Of a stretch of DNA of 64,000 nucleotides, positions 52,707 through 61,702 are shown one piece after another. Positions within the stretch are counted from its first letter, which is position 1, and every line of letters starts with the position of its first letter. The stretch covers positions 310,001 to 374,000 of the forward strand of contig CAJBEZ010000037.1 of the NCBI GenBank assembly GCA_903952205.1. The letters run 5' to 3'. Under the pieces are notes generated by a model. The model did no database searches, was not told the DNA's origin, and saw nothing but the letters and a program-made list of their open reading frames with translations. Origin of the DNA: an uncultured Desulfomonile sp. GTDB lineage: Bacteria; Desulfobacterota; Desulfomonilia; Desulfomonilales; Desulfomonilaceae. The position numbers and the translations under genes were made by a program.

Positions 52707-53903
52707 CTAGAATGCTCTTATAAACAGGTTGAATATATCTGTATCTTCAAGAACTCTTGGGTTGTAACTTATCTGGCTGTCTCCAGCCGCAAGTTCTACC
52801 AGACCCGCTAGTTCTCCGGGATCAGTTGGAAGACTGAAGTCTTTTAGCGTGTCTGCAAGACCTATATCCATCTTCAGCTTCTTGATAACGTCCACACACG
52901 CCGTAGCCTTCACGTGGTCTGGTTCATTCTCTTTAGAAACGCCCAGCGCCTGAGAAATCATAGAATATCTCTCTGGAACTTCCGATGCGTTGAACTCCAT
53001 GACCAAAGGCAGCATAATCGCATTAGCGAGACCATGAGGGATCGAATAAAGAGCGCCCAATGCGTGCGCCAGCGCATGCGCAGCTCCTGTCATTGCGTTG
53101 CAGAAACACATGCCCGCTAGTGTCGCCGCTATCAACATTTGTCCTCTTGCTTCGATGTTCTCTGGTTCCTGAACCGCAAGCGGAAGGGCCTGATGAATCA
53201 TTCGAATTGCATGTAATCCCAGCGCGTCGGAAATCGGCTGCGCCGCAGTCGAAGTAACACCTTCGATAGCGTGAGTAAGAGCGTCCATTCCAGTGAATGC
53301 CGTTATTTTTGCCGGGAGCAGGATGGTAAGTTCTGGATCCAGAATTGCTATATCAGCATTGCAATATGGGTGTGTGACTGAAAGTTTCGCCTGTGATGAG
53401 TTGTCCATCACGACTAGAACATTGGTAACTTCGCATCCTGTTCCAGCGGTGGTAGGTATCGCTATATGAGGCGCCAAAGGCGCTGCGTCTTCCCAAAGGG
53501 CGGCTTGATCGGCCAGAGGTTTGAAATCAATCAACCCTTTTCCTAGAAGGATATTTACAGCTTTTGCCGTATCAAGAACACTCCCACCTCCGACAGCAAT
53601 CAAAGAATCGGCACGAGTGTCATTGTACATCCGAGTCGCTTCATTGATATTTTCAATCCTGGCGTCTTGAACGATATTATCAAAGAGTCCAGCAGGTCGA
53701 ACTCCGGACTTTTCGAGCGCTTCAACAACCTGTTGGGCGACGCCGGCCTTGACCAGGCCTTTATCAGTTAAGATCAGAGGTCTGTCTGCGTTCATTTGTC
53801 CGAGCTCAAAAGCGATTTCGGACCTTGCGCCTGGTGAATAAAGTATTCTTCCTCTGTTGACCCAAGTGAAGAATGGATCAAATTGTGGCAGATGGAAAGC
53901 CAT
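52707..53903 (-). CDS. Iron-containing alcohol dehydrogenase
   Basis: 398 aa. NAD-binding GGGSVLDTAKAVNILLG and PTTAGTGCEVTNVLVV, metal ligands in FTGMDALTHAIEG and AHALAHALGALYSIPHGLANAIMLP (two histidines). Group III enzymes interconvert alcohols and aldehydes. AGGAGG lies 12 nt before ATG 53903. First gene of the four-gene series to MoaD; together they allow alcohol to aldehyde to acid oxidation. Metal and substrate not determinable. Confidence 0.94.
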   Translation of the reverse strand: MAFHLPQFDPFFTWVNRGRILYSPGARSEIAFELGQMNADRPLILTDKGLVKAGVAQQVVEALEKSGVRPAGLFDNIVQDARIENINEATRMYNDTRADSLIAVGGGSVLDTAKAVNILLGKGLIDFKPLADQAALWEDAAPLAPHIAIPTTAGTGCEVTNVLVVMDNSSQAKLSVTHPYCNADIAILDPELTILLPAKITAFTGMDALTHAIEGVTSTAAQPISDALGLHAIRMIHQALPLAVQEPENIEARGQMLIAATLAGMCFCNAMTGAAHALAHALGALYSIPHGLANAIMLPLVMEFNASEVPERYSMISQALGVSKENEPDHVKATACVDVIKKLKMDIGLADTLKDFSLPTDPGELAGLVELAAGDSQISYNPRVLEDTDIFNLFIRAF

Positions 53904-53938
53904 AGGATTTATGCGACCTCCTAACCCAATGACGTGAA

Positions 53939-53958
53939 TCCCCGGCTTTTGGCGGGGA
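53939..53958 (-). promoter_or_regulatory. Hairpin in the leader of the dehydrogenase operon
   Basis: TCCCCGCCAAAAGCCGGGGA (minus strand) folds into a stem of about 8 bp with one mismatch and an AAAA loop, just 12 nt ahead of AGGAGG. It could influence translation. The remainder of 53959-54311 shows no gene, terminator or clear promoter. Confidence 0.3.
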
Positions 53959-54311
53959 GATTTCCAGATATTTTACCTCATGGTAGAATGGGAGCAAACC
54001 TTCCAGAACCAGTCAAAATAATTTCTGGAAAGTTACGAATAAAGACCGCTTGAGCCTAAACTAGACGATCTAGGATTGCAAGTATCATGTTGCCCCAATT
54101 CTGAGACACCCAGTAAAGTAAATTTGCAAAGCCATGATTAAATGTATGTGCGATGAGTCTTTCAGGCCAGGTGAAACCAGAGACTCATTTCTGAACAGGC
54201 AAATCTATTCAATGAGAAGGAGTCCCTTCAAACGTTTATTGATGAAGTAAGGCCTTGAGGCTAAAAGGAATTTTCTATTCAATTATATAGGGCGCCGGTC
54301 GAGTTGATTGC

Positions 54312-55355
54312 TTACTCGTCATCCTTTTCCAGCCTGGCAGTGCCGGAGTTCTTCGATTTTAGCTCAAACTCTTGAAGTCTGAAGGGGTTTGAATTAATTG
54401 AGCCAGGCGCAACATTAGTGACTTCCTGTTTTGTCTTACTATCAGAGCCCCATGAGTACTTCTGGGCAGGGACTTTTGACGCTTCCCCTGGAACAACGGA
54501 TTTTCTAGGACCGACAGAGGAAGATTCGTCATCTCTCCGAGCGCTTGACATATTTGTCGAATCATTTTGATCGGATTCCACGAGCTTGAATTTCTTTATG
54601 ATTCCATTGGAACCGCTGATTGAAGCGTTTTGAACCGTAAGATCGTTGAGGTTCAAGTCCACCACTATTCGGAATGTTTGGGATGGAACCTTCTTGTTCT
54701 GAAGCTCGACTAAAAGGAGGCTATTGGTAACCAGTGATTGTTTGACTTCAAAGCTGGAATTCTCGATTTTGTCCTCTGCGGCCGGTCGACCCGGCACTGA
54801 AGATTGAACAGGAACGGGAGCAGAAACAGCCCTGTTAACGGCGTCCTTTTTGTTTACTGTCGGTTGTTTTGGGCGTAAAGCCTGAGGGACATTAGGTTTC
54901 GGTGTTGGTTCACGACTCGCGTTTCCCTGAATTGTTCGGAGATCCGTGGGAACGTTGCCTAGAGCCACGACTGCCAGATTTCCGCGTCTTTCTACCATAA
55001 ATGGAGGAACCGGGTATTCTCCAAAATCTATGACTAGTCTTGCCCTTCGATCATTCTTGCCCAATCGGATTTCATTTATTGGGGGTTTGTCGACTTTGAT
55101 TCTCAGAGGAACTTTCCCTAGCCCCGTGGTCTCAAAATCTATTACCAAACGATAGGGATTCTGGAACGCAAACGCCGTATGATTCCCCAAATCCTTGTCA
55201 CCCTCTATGGTAATCTGTTTCTGATCCGGTGAAACCTGGACCCGGTTTATAACGGCCGTATCCAAATCTTGGGCCTTAGCGAAACCAATCATCAATGGCA
55301 GAGCGGTAATCACAAGAAGGATGTTTTTTAAAATGGGAGAAGCTCTAAAAAACAT
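54312..55355 (-). CDS. Secreted AMIN-domain protein
   Basis: 347 aa from ATG 55355, with AAAGGA about 9 nt upstream; the frame extends 23 codons further without support. Signal peptide residues 1-27 (KNILLVITALPLMIGFAKA). Residues 32-130 form an AMIN domain (QNPYRLVIDFETTGL, RARLVIDFGEYPVPPF), then a low-complexity linker, a second related segment VDLNLNDLTVQNASI, and a charged tail. AMIN domains bind peptidoglycan, as in PilQ and amidases; this protein has neither a secretin nor an amidase domain. Divergent from the rhodanese gene. Confidence 0.75.
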   Translation of the reverse strand: MFFRASPILKNILLVITALPLMIGFAKAQDLDTAVINRVQVSPDQKQITIEGDKDLGNHTAFAFQNPYRLVIDFETTGLGKVPLRIKVDKPPINEIRLGKNDRRARLVIDFGEYPVPPFMVERRGNLAVVALGNVPTDLRTIQGNASREPTPKPNVPQALRPKQPTVNKKDAVNRAVSAPVPVQSSVPGRPAAEDKIENSSFEVKQSLVTNSLLLVELQNKKVPSQTFRIVVDLNLNDLTVQNASISGSNGIIKKFKLVESDQNDSTNMSSARRDDESSSVGPRKSVVPGEASKVPAQKYSWGSDSKTKQEVTNVAPGSINSNPFRLQEFELKSKNSGTARLEKDDE

Positions 55356-55463
55356 GTTCGTAAATCCTTTTAAACTCGAAATGAATTTTTTCGTAAGAAT
55401 CATCAGGCTTTTTATGAAACACACTTGACATTATGATCCTGGTCGGATTTTATACAGACTCAC

Positions 55464-55479
55464 ACTATCACAAGATAGT
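55464..55479. promoter_or_regulatory. Short inverted repeat between divergent genes
   Basis: ACTATC-ACAA-GATAGT, 6-bp arms with a 4-nt spacer, lies in the AT-rich gap between the AMIN gene and the rhodanese gene and could be a shared operator. Confidence 0.25.
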
Positions 55480-55582
55480 AGCTGTGTCAAAAAATAACAT
55501 CAAAATAAGACAATAGCAAATATATATGATTTAGAAAGTTAATTATAATATATAATCTATTGATATTAGATAGGAAGCTATA

Positions 55583-56074
55583 ATGGTAAACTTAAGTTTG
55601 CTGATTCTCAAGGCTGCAATGATCGCTTCATCGTGTCTAATAATTGGGTTGGGTTCGAATCTGATTCGAGCAAGACACATTCCCTGGTTCTACGCCCAGG
55701 CGTCAGAGATTACAGTGTCAGGCCAGAAAATTCCTTTCGTAACGATTGAAGAAGCTGAAAATTTGATCAACGACCCATTAGCCGTATTTATCGACACTAG
55801 GGAAGAAAAGGATTACATGCTCGGGCACGTTTCAGGGGCGTTGTTTCTCTCTCCAGAGGAGAAGGAAAACAGGTTTCCTGGCATTGAACCTTTGATCACT
55901 CCTAACATGAAACTTATTTTGTATTGTTACGGACCAGAGTGTGACATGGCTGAAAAAGTTTCCGCTTTTCTGATCAACTTTGGATATACAAACATTGTGA
56001 TCATGAATGAAGGTTACGCCGCATGGGAAAAAAAGGGACTTGCAACTGAGAAGTCAAGCCGGTCAAAGAGGTAG
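55583..56074 (+). CDS. Membrane-anchored rhodanese-domain protein
   Basis: 163 aa. Residues 5-27 are a hydrophobic signal/anchor, then FVTIEEAENLIND, LAVFIDTREEKDYMLGHVSGA and the active loop LYCYGPECDMAE near residue 115, with catalytic cysteine in CYGPEC. Exported rhodanese domains transfer sulfane sulfur or bind sulfide or oxyanions. First of four closely spaced genes (16 nt to the next). The second cysteine of the loop is unusual and could act in a disulfide. Confidence 0.88.
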   Translation: MVNLSLLILKAAMIASSCLIIGLGSNLIRARHIPWFYAQASEITVSGQKIPFVTIEEAENLINDPLAVFIDTREEKDYMLGHVSGALFLSPEEKENRFPGIEPLITPNMKLILYCYGPECDMAEKVSAFLINFGYTNIVIMNEGYAAWEKKGLATEKSSRSKR

Positions 56075-56089
56075 GAAGGATATGATTAA

Positions 56090-56530
56090 ATGAGGTGGAT
56101 CACATTGATGTCCAGACTTGTTGTGGGCTTCCTGTTTATATACGCCAGCGTCTACAAGATATTGGATCCTGGAGAGTTTGCCGGCTCAATCAGAAATTAT
56201 GGCCTTATCCCGCCAGTGTTCAGCAATCTGGTTGCGTTGACTCTTCCGTGGTTGGAATTGGTAAGTGGGGCCTTTTTGATATTGGGAATACAGACGAGAG
56301 CGTCGGCGTTGCTGACGTCGTTAATGATGCTGGTTTTTCTTGGGGTTATTATCTATGCTTACGCTATAGGTCTTGATATAGATTGCGGTTGTTTTTCTTC
56401 CTCAACGGAATCAACTGGACGGATTGGGCTGTTCCATATATTCAGAGACATAGCGGTGGCGTTATTGTCATTTTGGGTCCTGGTGTTTGACAAAGGGGAG
56501 TTTAGAATTGTTTCTGCGTTTCGCCTATGA
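56090..56530 (+). CDS. MauE/DoxX-family membrane protein
   Basis: 146 aa with four hydrophobic segments. Marks: LVVGFLFIYASVYKILDPGEFA, LPWLELVSGAFLILGIQTRA and IDCGCFSS, the cysteine pair of MauE-type proteins. MauE is needed for disulfide formation or electron transfer in methylamine dehydrogenase maturation; paralogues often accompany rhodanese or thiol-redox proteins. Stop overlaps the next gene (ATGA). Co-transcribed with the rhodanese gene. Confidence 0.85.
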   Translation: MRWITLMSRLVVGFLFIYASVYKILDPGEFAGSIRNYGLIPPVFSNLVALTLPWLELVSGAFLILGIQTRASALLTSLMMLVFLGVIIYAYAIGLDIDCGCFSSSTESTGRIGLFHIFRDIAVALLSFWVLVFDKGEFRIVSAFRL

Positions 56531-56541
56531 GGTGGGCCGAT

Positions 56542-57006
56542 ATGAATGTTGAGCAATCAATCGGGAAGTTTGAAAGATTTGTCAGTTATGCTCTCATGAT
56601 CATGATGGGTATTGTAATATTGTTGGCGCTCCTGGATGTTGGTTGGCTTATCATGATGGACATTGTCACCCCTCCGATTCTAATTCTGGATACCAATGAA
56701 CTCCTTGATTTGTTTGGTATGTTTTTATTGGTCCTTATTGGACTGGAATTGCTGGAGACTATATACTCGTTCCACGAAAAACGAGTCATAAGAGCTGAAA
56801 TCATCCTTGTAGTAGCCCTGATCGCATTGGCCAGGAAAATAATTATTCTTGACGAAACCAAACTTTCCAGCCTGACTTTCCTTGACATTGGGATCCTGAT
56901 GTTCGCTTTGGCCGGGGCTTACTTTCTGTTGAAGCTTGCCGGGGAACGCTTTCAAGCTAAGAATTTCATCACCGCCAATCCGCCTAATGAACCGAAAATC
57001 AAATGA
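56542..57006 (+). CDS. PsiE-family membrane protein
   Basis: 154 aa from ATG 56542, which has GAGGTGG 6 nt upstream; ATG 56527 overlapping the previous stop is possible. Four hydrophobic segments; VSYALMIMMGIVILLALLDV, LDTNELLDLFGMFLLVLIGLELLETI and VRAEIILVVALIALARKIII are typical of phosphate-starvation-inducible PsiE-like proteins of unknown mechanism. Stop overlaps the deacetylase-like gene by 4 nt. Confidence 0.82.
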   Translation: MNVEQSIGKFERFVSYALMIMMGIVILLALLDVGWLIMMDIVTPPILILDTNELLDLFGMFLLVLIGLELLETIYSFHEKRVIRAEIILVVALIALARKIIILDETKLSSLTFLDIGILMFALAGAYFLLKLAGERFQAKNFITANPPNEPKIK

Positions 57007-57965
57007 AATTGTTGGTGACCATAGATGTCGAAGAAGAAGGTTTGTTTAGCGGGAAGTACCCTCGGGAAGAATCCTCAGCTTCCAATGTGTTTGAGTTGGA
57101 CGCTCTCGATTCGGTGTTTCTTGAACTAAACGTTAGGCCAACCCTTATGGTTTCATATCAAGTGGCAAACAAGGACAAATCCCTGAAGAAAATTGTTAGT
57201 CTTAAGGACAAATGGAAGGCTGAAGTAGGGGCGCACCTTCACCATTGGAACACTCCTCCAATTGTCTTTGATGAAATTCCGCAGCCGACACCCTCAGAAT
57301 TGATGTCTGTAGATCTTTTGGAGGCGAAGGCCAGTTCATTGTTCGAGTCACTGTCCAATGGAAAATCGAAACCCACTTCTTTTCGGATGGGTCGTTTTAA
57401 TCTGGGCCCAAAAATGTTCCAGGTTCTGGAACGAATGGGAGTAAAAGTTGACAGTAGCATTTCGCCGTTAAGAAAATCGTATGGTGGAGCCGATCACTTG
57501 ATGGCTCCGCCGGACCCATACTTTCCAAACCCGCTGGATCCAAGGGAAAAGGGAAAATCGTCGGTGCTGGAAGCGCCCGTCACAATACTACCAATATTCA
57601 GGGGAGTTGGTAAGTGTTTGGATTTGTTGTCGAGAACCGGATGTTTCCCGGAAAAGGCTACCGAATGGCTGGCCATGAACGTCGCGTCAATTGCGATTCA
57701 GCCGGCATGGGTCAACCTAAATGTTGTAAAAACGGGAGTTAGGCTGCACAGGGCAAGAGGAGGAGAATGTCTGACAATTTTCTTCCATTCATCCGAACTT
57801 GTACCTGGCATGAATCCTCTCAATCCCACTAAAGAAGCTGTTCAAGATTTTATAAAGAATTTAAAAACCTTCATACGGTGGCTACAGACTCGATATGAAG
57901 CGAAATCCTACACTCTTTCCGAACTGTATCCTGTTTACGAAGGTCAAAGAGTCATATCGGAATAA
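57003..57965 (+). CDS. Polysaccharide-deacetylase-like (NodB-fold) protein
   Basis: 320 aa, no signal peptide. LLVTIDVEEE gives the catalytic/metal aspartates, VGAHLHHWNTPP the histidine ligands near residue 80, SFRMGRFNLGPKMFQVLERMGVKVDSS the R-x-G-R-F motif near 125 and IFFHSSELVPG the C-terminal histidine near 260. All five NodB-type motifs are recognisable. The substrate is unknown; last of the coupled rhodanese-MauE-PsiE-deacetylase series, an odd mixture. Convergent with ktrA. Confidence 0.82.
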   Translation: MKLLVTIDVEEEGLFSGKYPREESSASNVFELDALDSVFLELNVRPTLMVSYQVANKDKSLKKIVSLKDKWKAEVGAHLHHWNTPPIVFDEIPQPTPSELMSVDLLEAKASSLFESLSNGKSKPTSFRMGRFNLGPKMFQVLERMGVKVDSSISPLRKSYGGADHLMAPPDPYFPNPLDPREKGKSSVLEAPVTILPIFRGVGKCLDLLSRTGCFPEKATEWLAMNVASIAIQPAWVNLNVVKTGVRLHRARGGECLTIFFHSSELVPGMNPLNPTKEAVQDFIKNLKTFIRWLQTRYEAKSYTLSELYPVYEGQRVISE

Positions 57966-57988
57966 TAACAATAAGATTCACCGACTTT

Positions 57989-58660
57989 TCAATCTGAAGC
58001 GCTTTCCTGGATTCGCGCGAGATCGGCTTCCCTCCCAATCATGACAAGTATGTCGCTAGGTTTCACAATAAAATCCGGGCCTGGCAGGAAGACGAATCTG
58101 GTCGGGATAAGTTCCTTTACCGCTATGACAAAAACGCCGAAACGTTCCCGTAACTTGAGTTCCTTCAAGTTTTTCCCATGAAATGAGTCAGGAACCCCAA
58201 CGTCCATGACTTCAAAATCTTCAGCAAGCGGTATGAAATCGAGTAAATTTGGGTTAATAATCTGCGCAGCTACTCGTTTTGCTGTTTCTCTCTCTGGAAA
58301 GATAGTCTCGGTGGCTCCTACGGCTCTCAGAATAGTGGCGTGATCTTCGCTGACCGCTTTCGCCCGTATCTTTTTAATTCCAATTTTCTTGAGATGGAGA
58401 GTGCAGAGAATGCTGGCTTCCATGCTTTCGCCAAGGCTTACAATAGCTTCATCGAAATCCGGAGTAATTACCGAATTCAACCCGGCAAAATCTTTTGCGT
58501 CCAAAATTCTGGCGCGTTGAACTTCATCCACTATTGAATTTACTCGAATTTCATCATTATCCAGAGCAATAACTTCAGCGAATTTTGCCAGTTCTCTGGC
58601 GAGTTCGCTGCCAAACTGGCCCAGGCCAATGACACATATAAGTTTGGTAGACCTTTTCAT
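57989..58660 (-). CDS. ktrA: K+ uptake regulatory protein (RCK; KtrA/TrkA-type)
   Basis: 223 aa. RCK_N with LICVIGLGQFGSELARELA (GxGxxG) and IALDNDEIRVNSI; RCK_C (TrkA_C) in the second half, VGVPDSFHGKNLKELKLRERFGVFVIAV. Single-RCK length means KtrA rather than the double TrkA. Binds nucleotides and gates the channel. The start overlaps the stop of the trkH/ktrB gene by 4 nt. Confidence 0.9.
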   Translation of the reverse strand: MKRSTKLICVIGLGQFGSELARELAKFAEVIALDNDEIRVNSIVDEVQRARILDAKDFAGLNSVITPDFDEAIVSLGESMEASILCTLHLKKIGIKKIRAKAVSEDHATILRAVGATETIFPERETAKRVAAQIINPNLLDFIPLAEDFEVMDVGVPDSFHGKNLKELKLRERFGVFVIAVKELIPTRFVFLPGPDFIVKPSDILVMIGREADLARIQESASD

Positions 58661-60030
58661 CCAATCATTACTGTCCCTTCAGGATATCTAACTCTAACCG
58701 TAGTTTTTGGAACCATCCAGAGAGCAATACTTAAAGGCCCAAGTCTACCAATAAACATGGTGCTTACCAACCACAATTTTCCGTAGACAGAAAGGTTTGG
58801 CGTCAGTCCAGTGGACAGGCCAACTGTTCCAAATGCCGACACCTGCTCGAAGATCAAACTTAAAGAATCGACCTTAAGTTTGGACTCTGTAGTCAACAAT
58901 ATCAATACGCCGATTATATTCCAGAATAAAGCCAAAGCCATCAGGATGTCAGTTTTACTCACAAGTTCGTGTGACAACCGCCTGTCTCCCAGTCGGACAT
59001 CACTTTTTCCGCGCAAACCTGCCACCAGCCTGGCGCAATATATGGCCACCGATGAAGTCTTGACACCCCCTGCGCACGATCCAGGGGACCCACCAATGAA
59101 CATTAGAATAATGAGAATAAATATAGAGGCGGAAGGAAGTCTTGCTATGTCGACAGAATTGAAACCCGCAGTGCGCGCAGTAACAGACTGAAAGAGTCCT
59201 CCTACGATCTTTTCTACCCAGGAATTTTCATCAGGGGTCAGCCCGAATCCGATCAAGAGAAAGGTCCCGCCGACAACCAAAACTGTTGATACCCACAACA
59301 CAACCCGGGAATGGAGTGAAAAAGCTCTGGGCTTAGAGGCAGTCTGGTCAATTGAGGAACCCCTGAGACCAGACCAAATTTCATGTAATACTGAAAAACC
59401 AAGTCCTCCAAGTATAATGAGAGCCATTATTACGAAAAGCACTCCATAGTTATCTCGCAATCCCACTAAATTGTCGCTCCTGAGCGAAAAACCGGCATTG
59501 CAAAAAGCCGACACGGAATGGAATATTGCAGAGAAGAAAGCTTGGGCAGGATCCATAGATTGGGATAGAAAGAAAACTAGAAAAATCACACCAAATCCTT
59601 CTATGGCGAAAGTCAACGCAATAATGGTCTTAAAAGCCTTGTGGAACTGGCTTGCCAGGTCCTTCTGGAAAAGCGTTTCCTGAAGCGCCGCCTGAGATCG
59701 CAATGACATTCTTCGACCCAACGTTTGGAAAGCCAGGGCGGCAAAGGTCATAATTCCGAGTCCCCCTAACTGGATCAAGATCACAATTATAACCTGACCC
59801 AGAAAAGTAAAATCAGACCCGGTGTCAACAACCGTGAGCCCTGTAACGCAAACTGCGGAGGTCGACGTGAAAAGCGCGTCCACGAAACTTACTCTGCCCG
59901 GATGAGCGGCCCATGGGGTTGTCAGCAAGATAGCGCCGATCAATATAACAAAAGCGAATCCTCCGAATAACATGGTCTCTGGAGTCCACAACCTCGAGGC
60001 CAATGATATCAATTTTGATTTCAGTCCCAT
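58657..60030 (-). CDS. ktrB: K+ transporter membrane subunit (KtrB/TrkH-type)
   Basis: 457 aa with about ten membrane segments in four P-loop repeats; CVTGLTVVDTG is the first selectivity filter (VTGL), and SVSAFCNAGFSL, TARTAGFNSVD and SAFGTVGLSTGL mark the other three, with glycine at the filter in each. Uses the cation gradient or acts as a channel for K+ uptake. AGGACA is 5 nt before ATG 60030. Forms an operon with ktrA. Confidence 0.93.
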   Translation of the reverse strand: MGLKSKLISLASRLWTPETMLFGGFAFVILIGAILLTTPWAAHPGRVSFVDALFTSTSAVCVTGLTVVDTGSDFTFLGQVIIVILIQLGGLGIMTFAALAFQTLGRRMSLRSQAALQETLFQKDLASQFHKAFKTIIALTFAIEGFGVIFLVFFLSQSMDPAQAFFSAIFHSVSAFCNAGFSLRSDNLVGLRDNYGVLFVIMALIILGGLGFSVLHEIWSGLRGSSIDQTASKPRAFSLHSRVVLWVSTVLVVGGTFLLIGFGLTPDENSWVEKIVGGLFQSVTARTAGFNSVDIARLPSASIFILIILMFIGGSPGSCAGGVKTSSVAIYCARLVAGLRGKSDVRLGDRRLSHELVSKTDILMALALFWNIIGVLILLTTESKLKVDSLSLIFEQVSAFGTVGLSTGLTPNLSVYGKLWLVSTMFIGRLGPLSIALWMVPKTTVRVRYPEGTVMIG

Positions 60031-60182
60031 TAATTGTCCTGTAAATGAAAATCAAATATAGTTCAAGAACCATGCGATTGAAAACGATATTGTAACAAAT
60101 CCCGAGTCAATGATGTTCATATTAGTTTGTCCAAATCAATCACAAATTGACACCCCAAGATTTAGATTCTAATGTGCATTTA

Positions 60183-61382
60183 ATGATTCCAAGAATAACA
60201 AGCGCACTGGGAATAATGTTGATACTGGGTTTCTGTTATGTAATTTCCAGTAACCGAAGAGTGATCGTTTGGCCGCAGATCTTCTGGGGGATCTTTCTGC
60301 AGTTCATGTTTGGAATACTCATTTTGAAAACTTATCCTGATATAGTGTTTCAATTCGCTCAGAGTGTTTTTGAGGGATTAAATTGGTACGCCTCAACCGG
60401 AGCTAAGTTCCTGTTTGGCGCCCTCACCGGCAATGTCGATTTCACTATATTGTCCATGGGCGCAGTCATAATATTTGTCAGTTCTATTATGGGAATGCTT
60501 AATTACCTGCGGATATTGCCTGCGACGATGTACATTCTCGCGCGAGTAATGCAAAAAACCATGCGTACATCAGGCGCCGAGACAATGGCCGCCGCAATGT
60601 TCGTCATGATGGGCGTTGAGGTTGTGACTGCCCTCAAAAATGTTTTGGGAAGACTGACAAAGTCAGAGTTGTTCACAGTGATGACCTGTTTCATGTCTAC
60701 CATAGCAGGCTCGGTAATGGCCGTATACGTAGGGGTTTTTGGCGCCAAAGCCGGACACATCTTTGCCGCAAGCGTGATGAACGCCCCAGCCGGTCTGGTC
60801 ATATCCAAAATGCTCTTGCCGGAGACTTCGGCGCCGGAAACTCAGGGCGTATGGAGTTGGAGAAACATTACCTCAGGGGATCACAGTCTAGTCGAATCAG
60901 CGGCGAATGGAGCAATAGACGGCCTGAAACTAACCGCCACCATTGCAGCCGTTTTGTTGGCGTTTGTTTCGTTCATCAACATGATCAATGGGGGCCTTGG
61001 GTATCTCGGGACCTCTTTCGAGAATCTGGGAGGGTACCTTTTCGCACCGGTGGCGTTTCTGCTCGGGACTCCATGGGAAGACTGCGCCAAGGCAGGAGAA
61101 CTTCTTGCGTTGAAGACGTTTTTCAATGAATGGATAGCTTACAGCCATCTCAAAATAATGGTCTCGGAAGGCTCAATCTCACCGCGTGGGACAATGATAA
61201 TGACTTACGCCCTGTGTTCCTTTGCCAACTTTGGAAGTCTTGCCATTTTGATCGGAGGACTGTCGGCTCTTGCCCCCGAAAGAAGATCCGAAATAGCGGG
61301 CTTGGGACTCAAATCTCTCCTGGCGGGTTTGCTTGCAGGATTCATGACGGCTGCTATGGCCGGCTTCTTGCTGCAATCCTAG
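60183..61382 (+). CDS. Concentrative nucleoside transporter (NupC/CNT family)
   Basis: 399 aa from ATG 60183 (a TTG 12 codons earlier is in frame; neither has a clear ribosome site). About ten membrane segments: VIVWPQIFWGIFLQFMFGILIL, FEGLNWYASTGAKFLFGALTGN, AETMAAAMFVMMGVEVVTALKN, MTCFMSTIAGSVMAVYVGVFG, NAPAGLVISKMLLPET; KTFFNEWIAY near residue 330 and ALCSFANFGSLAILIGGLSALAPERR close it. These are the CNT family substrate/ion motifs. Imports nucleosides with Na+ or H+. Divergent from ktrB. Confidence 0.92.
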   Translation: MIPRITSALGIMLILGFCYVISSNRRVIVWPQIFWGIFLQFMFGILILKTYPDIVFQFAQSVFEGLNWYASTGAKFLFGALTGNVDFTILSMGAVIIFVSSIMGMLNYLRILPATMYILARVMQKTMRTSGAETMAAAMFVMMGVEVVTALKNVLGRLTKSELFTVMTCFMSTIAGSVMAVYVGVFGAKAGHIFAASVMNAPAGLVISKMLLPETSAPETQGVWSWRNITSGDHSLVESAANGAIDGLKLTATIAAVLLAFVSFINMINGGLGYLGTSFENLGGYLFAPVAFLLGTPWEDCAKAGELLALKTFFNEWIAYSHLKIMVSEGSISPRGTMIMTYALCSFANFGSLAILIGGLSALAPERRSEIAGLGLKSLLAGLLAGFMTAAMAGFLLQS

Positions 61383-61702
61383 TCTACAACTCCAATCAGC
61401 ATCTGGCCCAGAATTCCTTTCTTGAAAATGATCCTAGCGCCTGCCAGCATTTTGAACTTCGGGAATGCGATCTATGAAAATTTCCTGAATTCGGAATGGT
61501 TGGGTTTTATTCATCTATGGAACAAACATGAGGAGAACATGTCATTATTATTAATAAATTTATCTGGCTGGAAGTTCTTTTAGCGCAGAAACCATTGCGG
61601 CGAAAAACGGTAATAAATGAAGCAATCACTTTAAAATAGACAACTATCTATTGAGTATGATAATATTAATAGTGTGACATTATAATTTATTTGTAAACAC
61701 AA

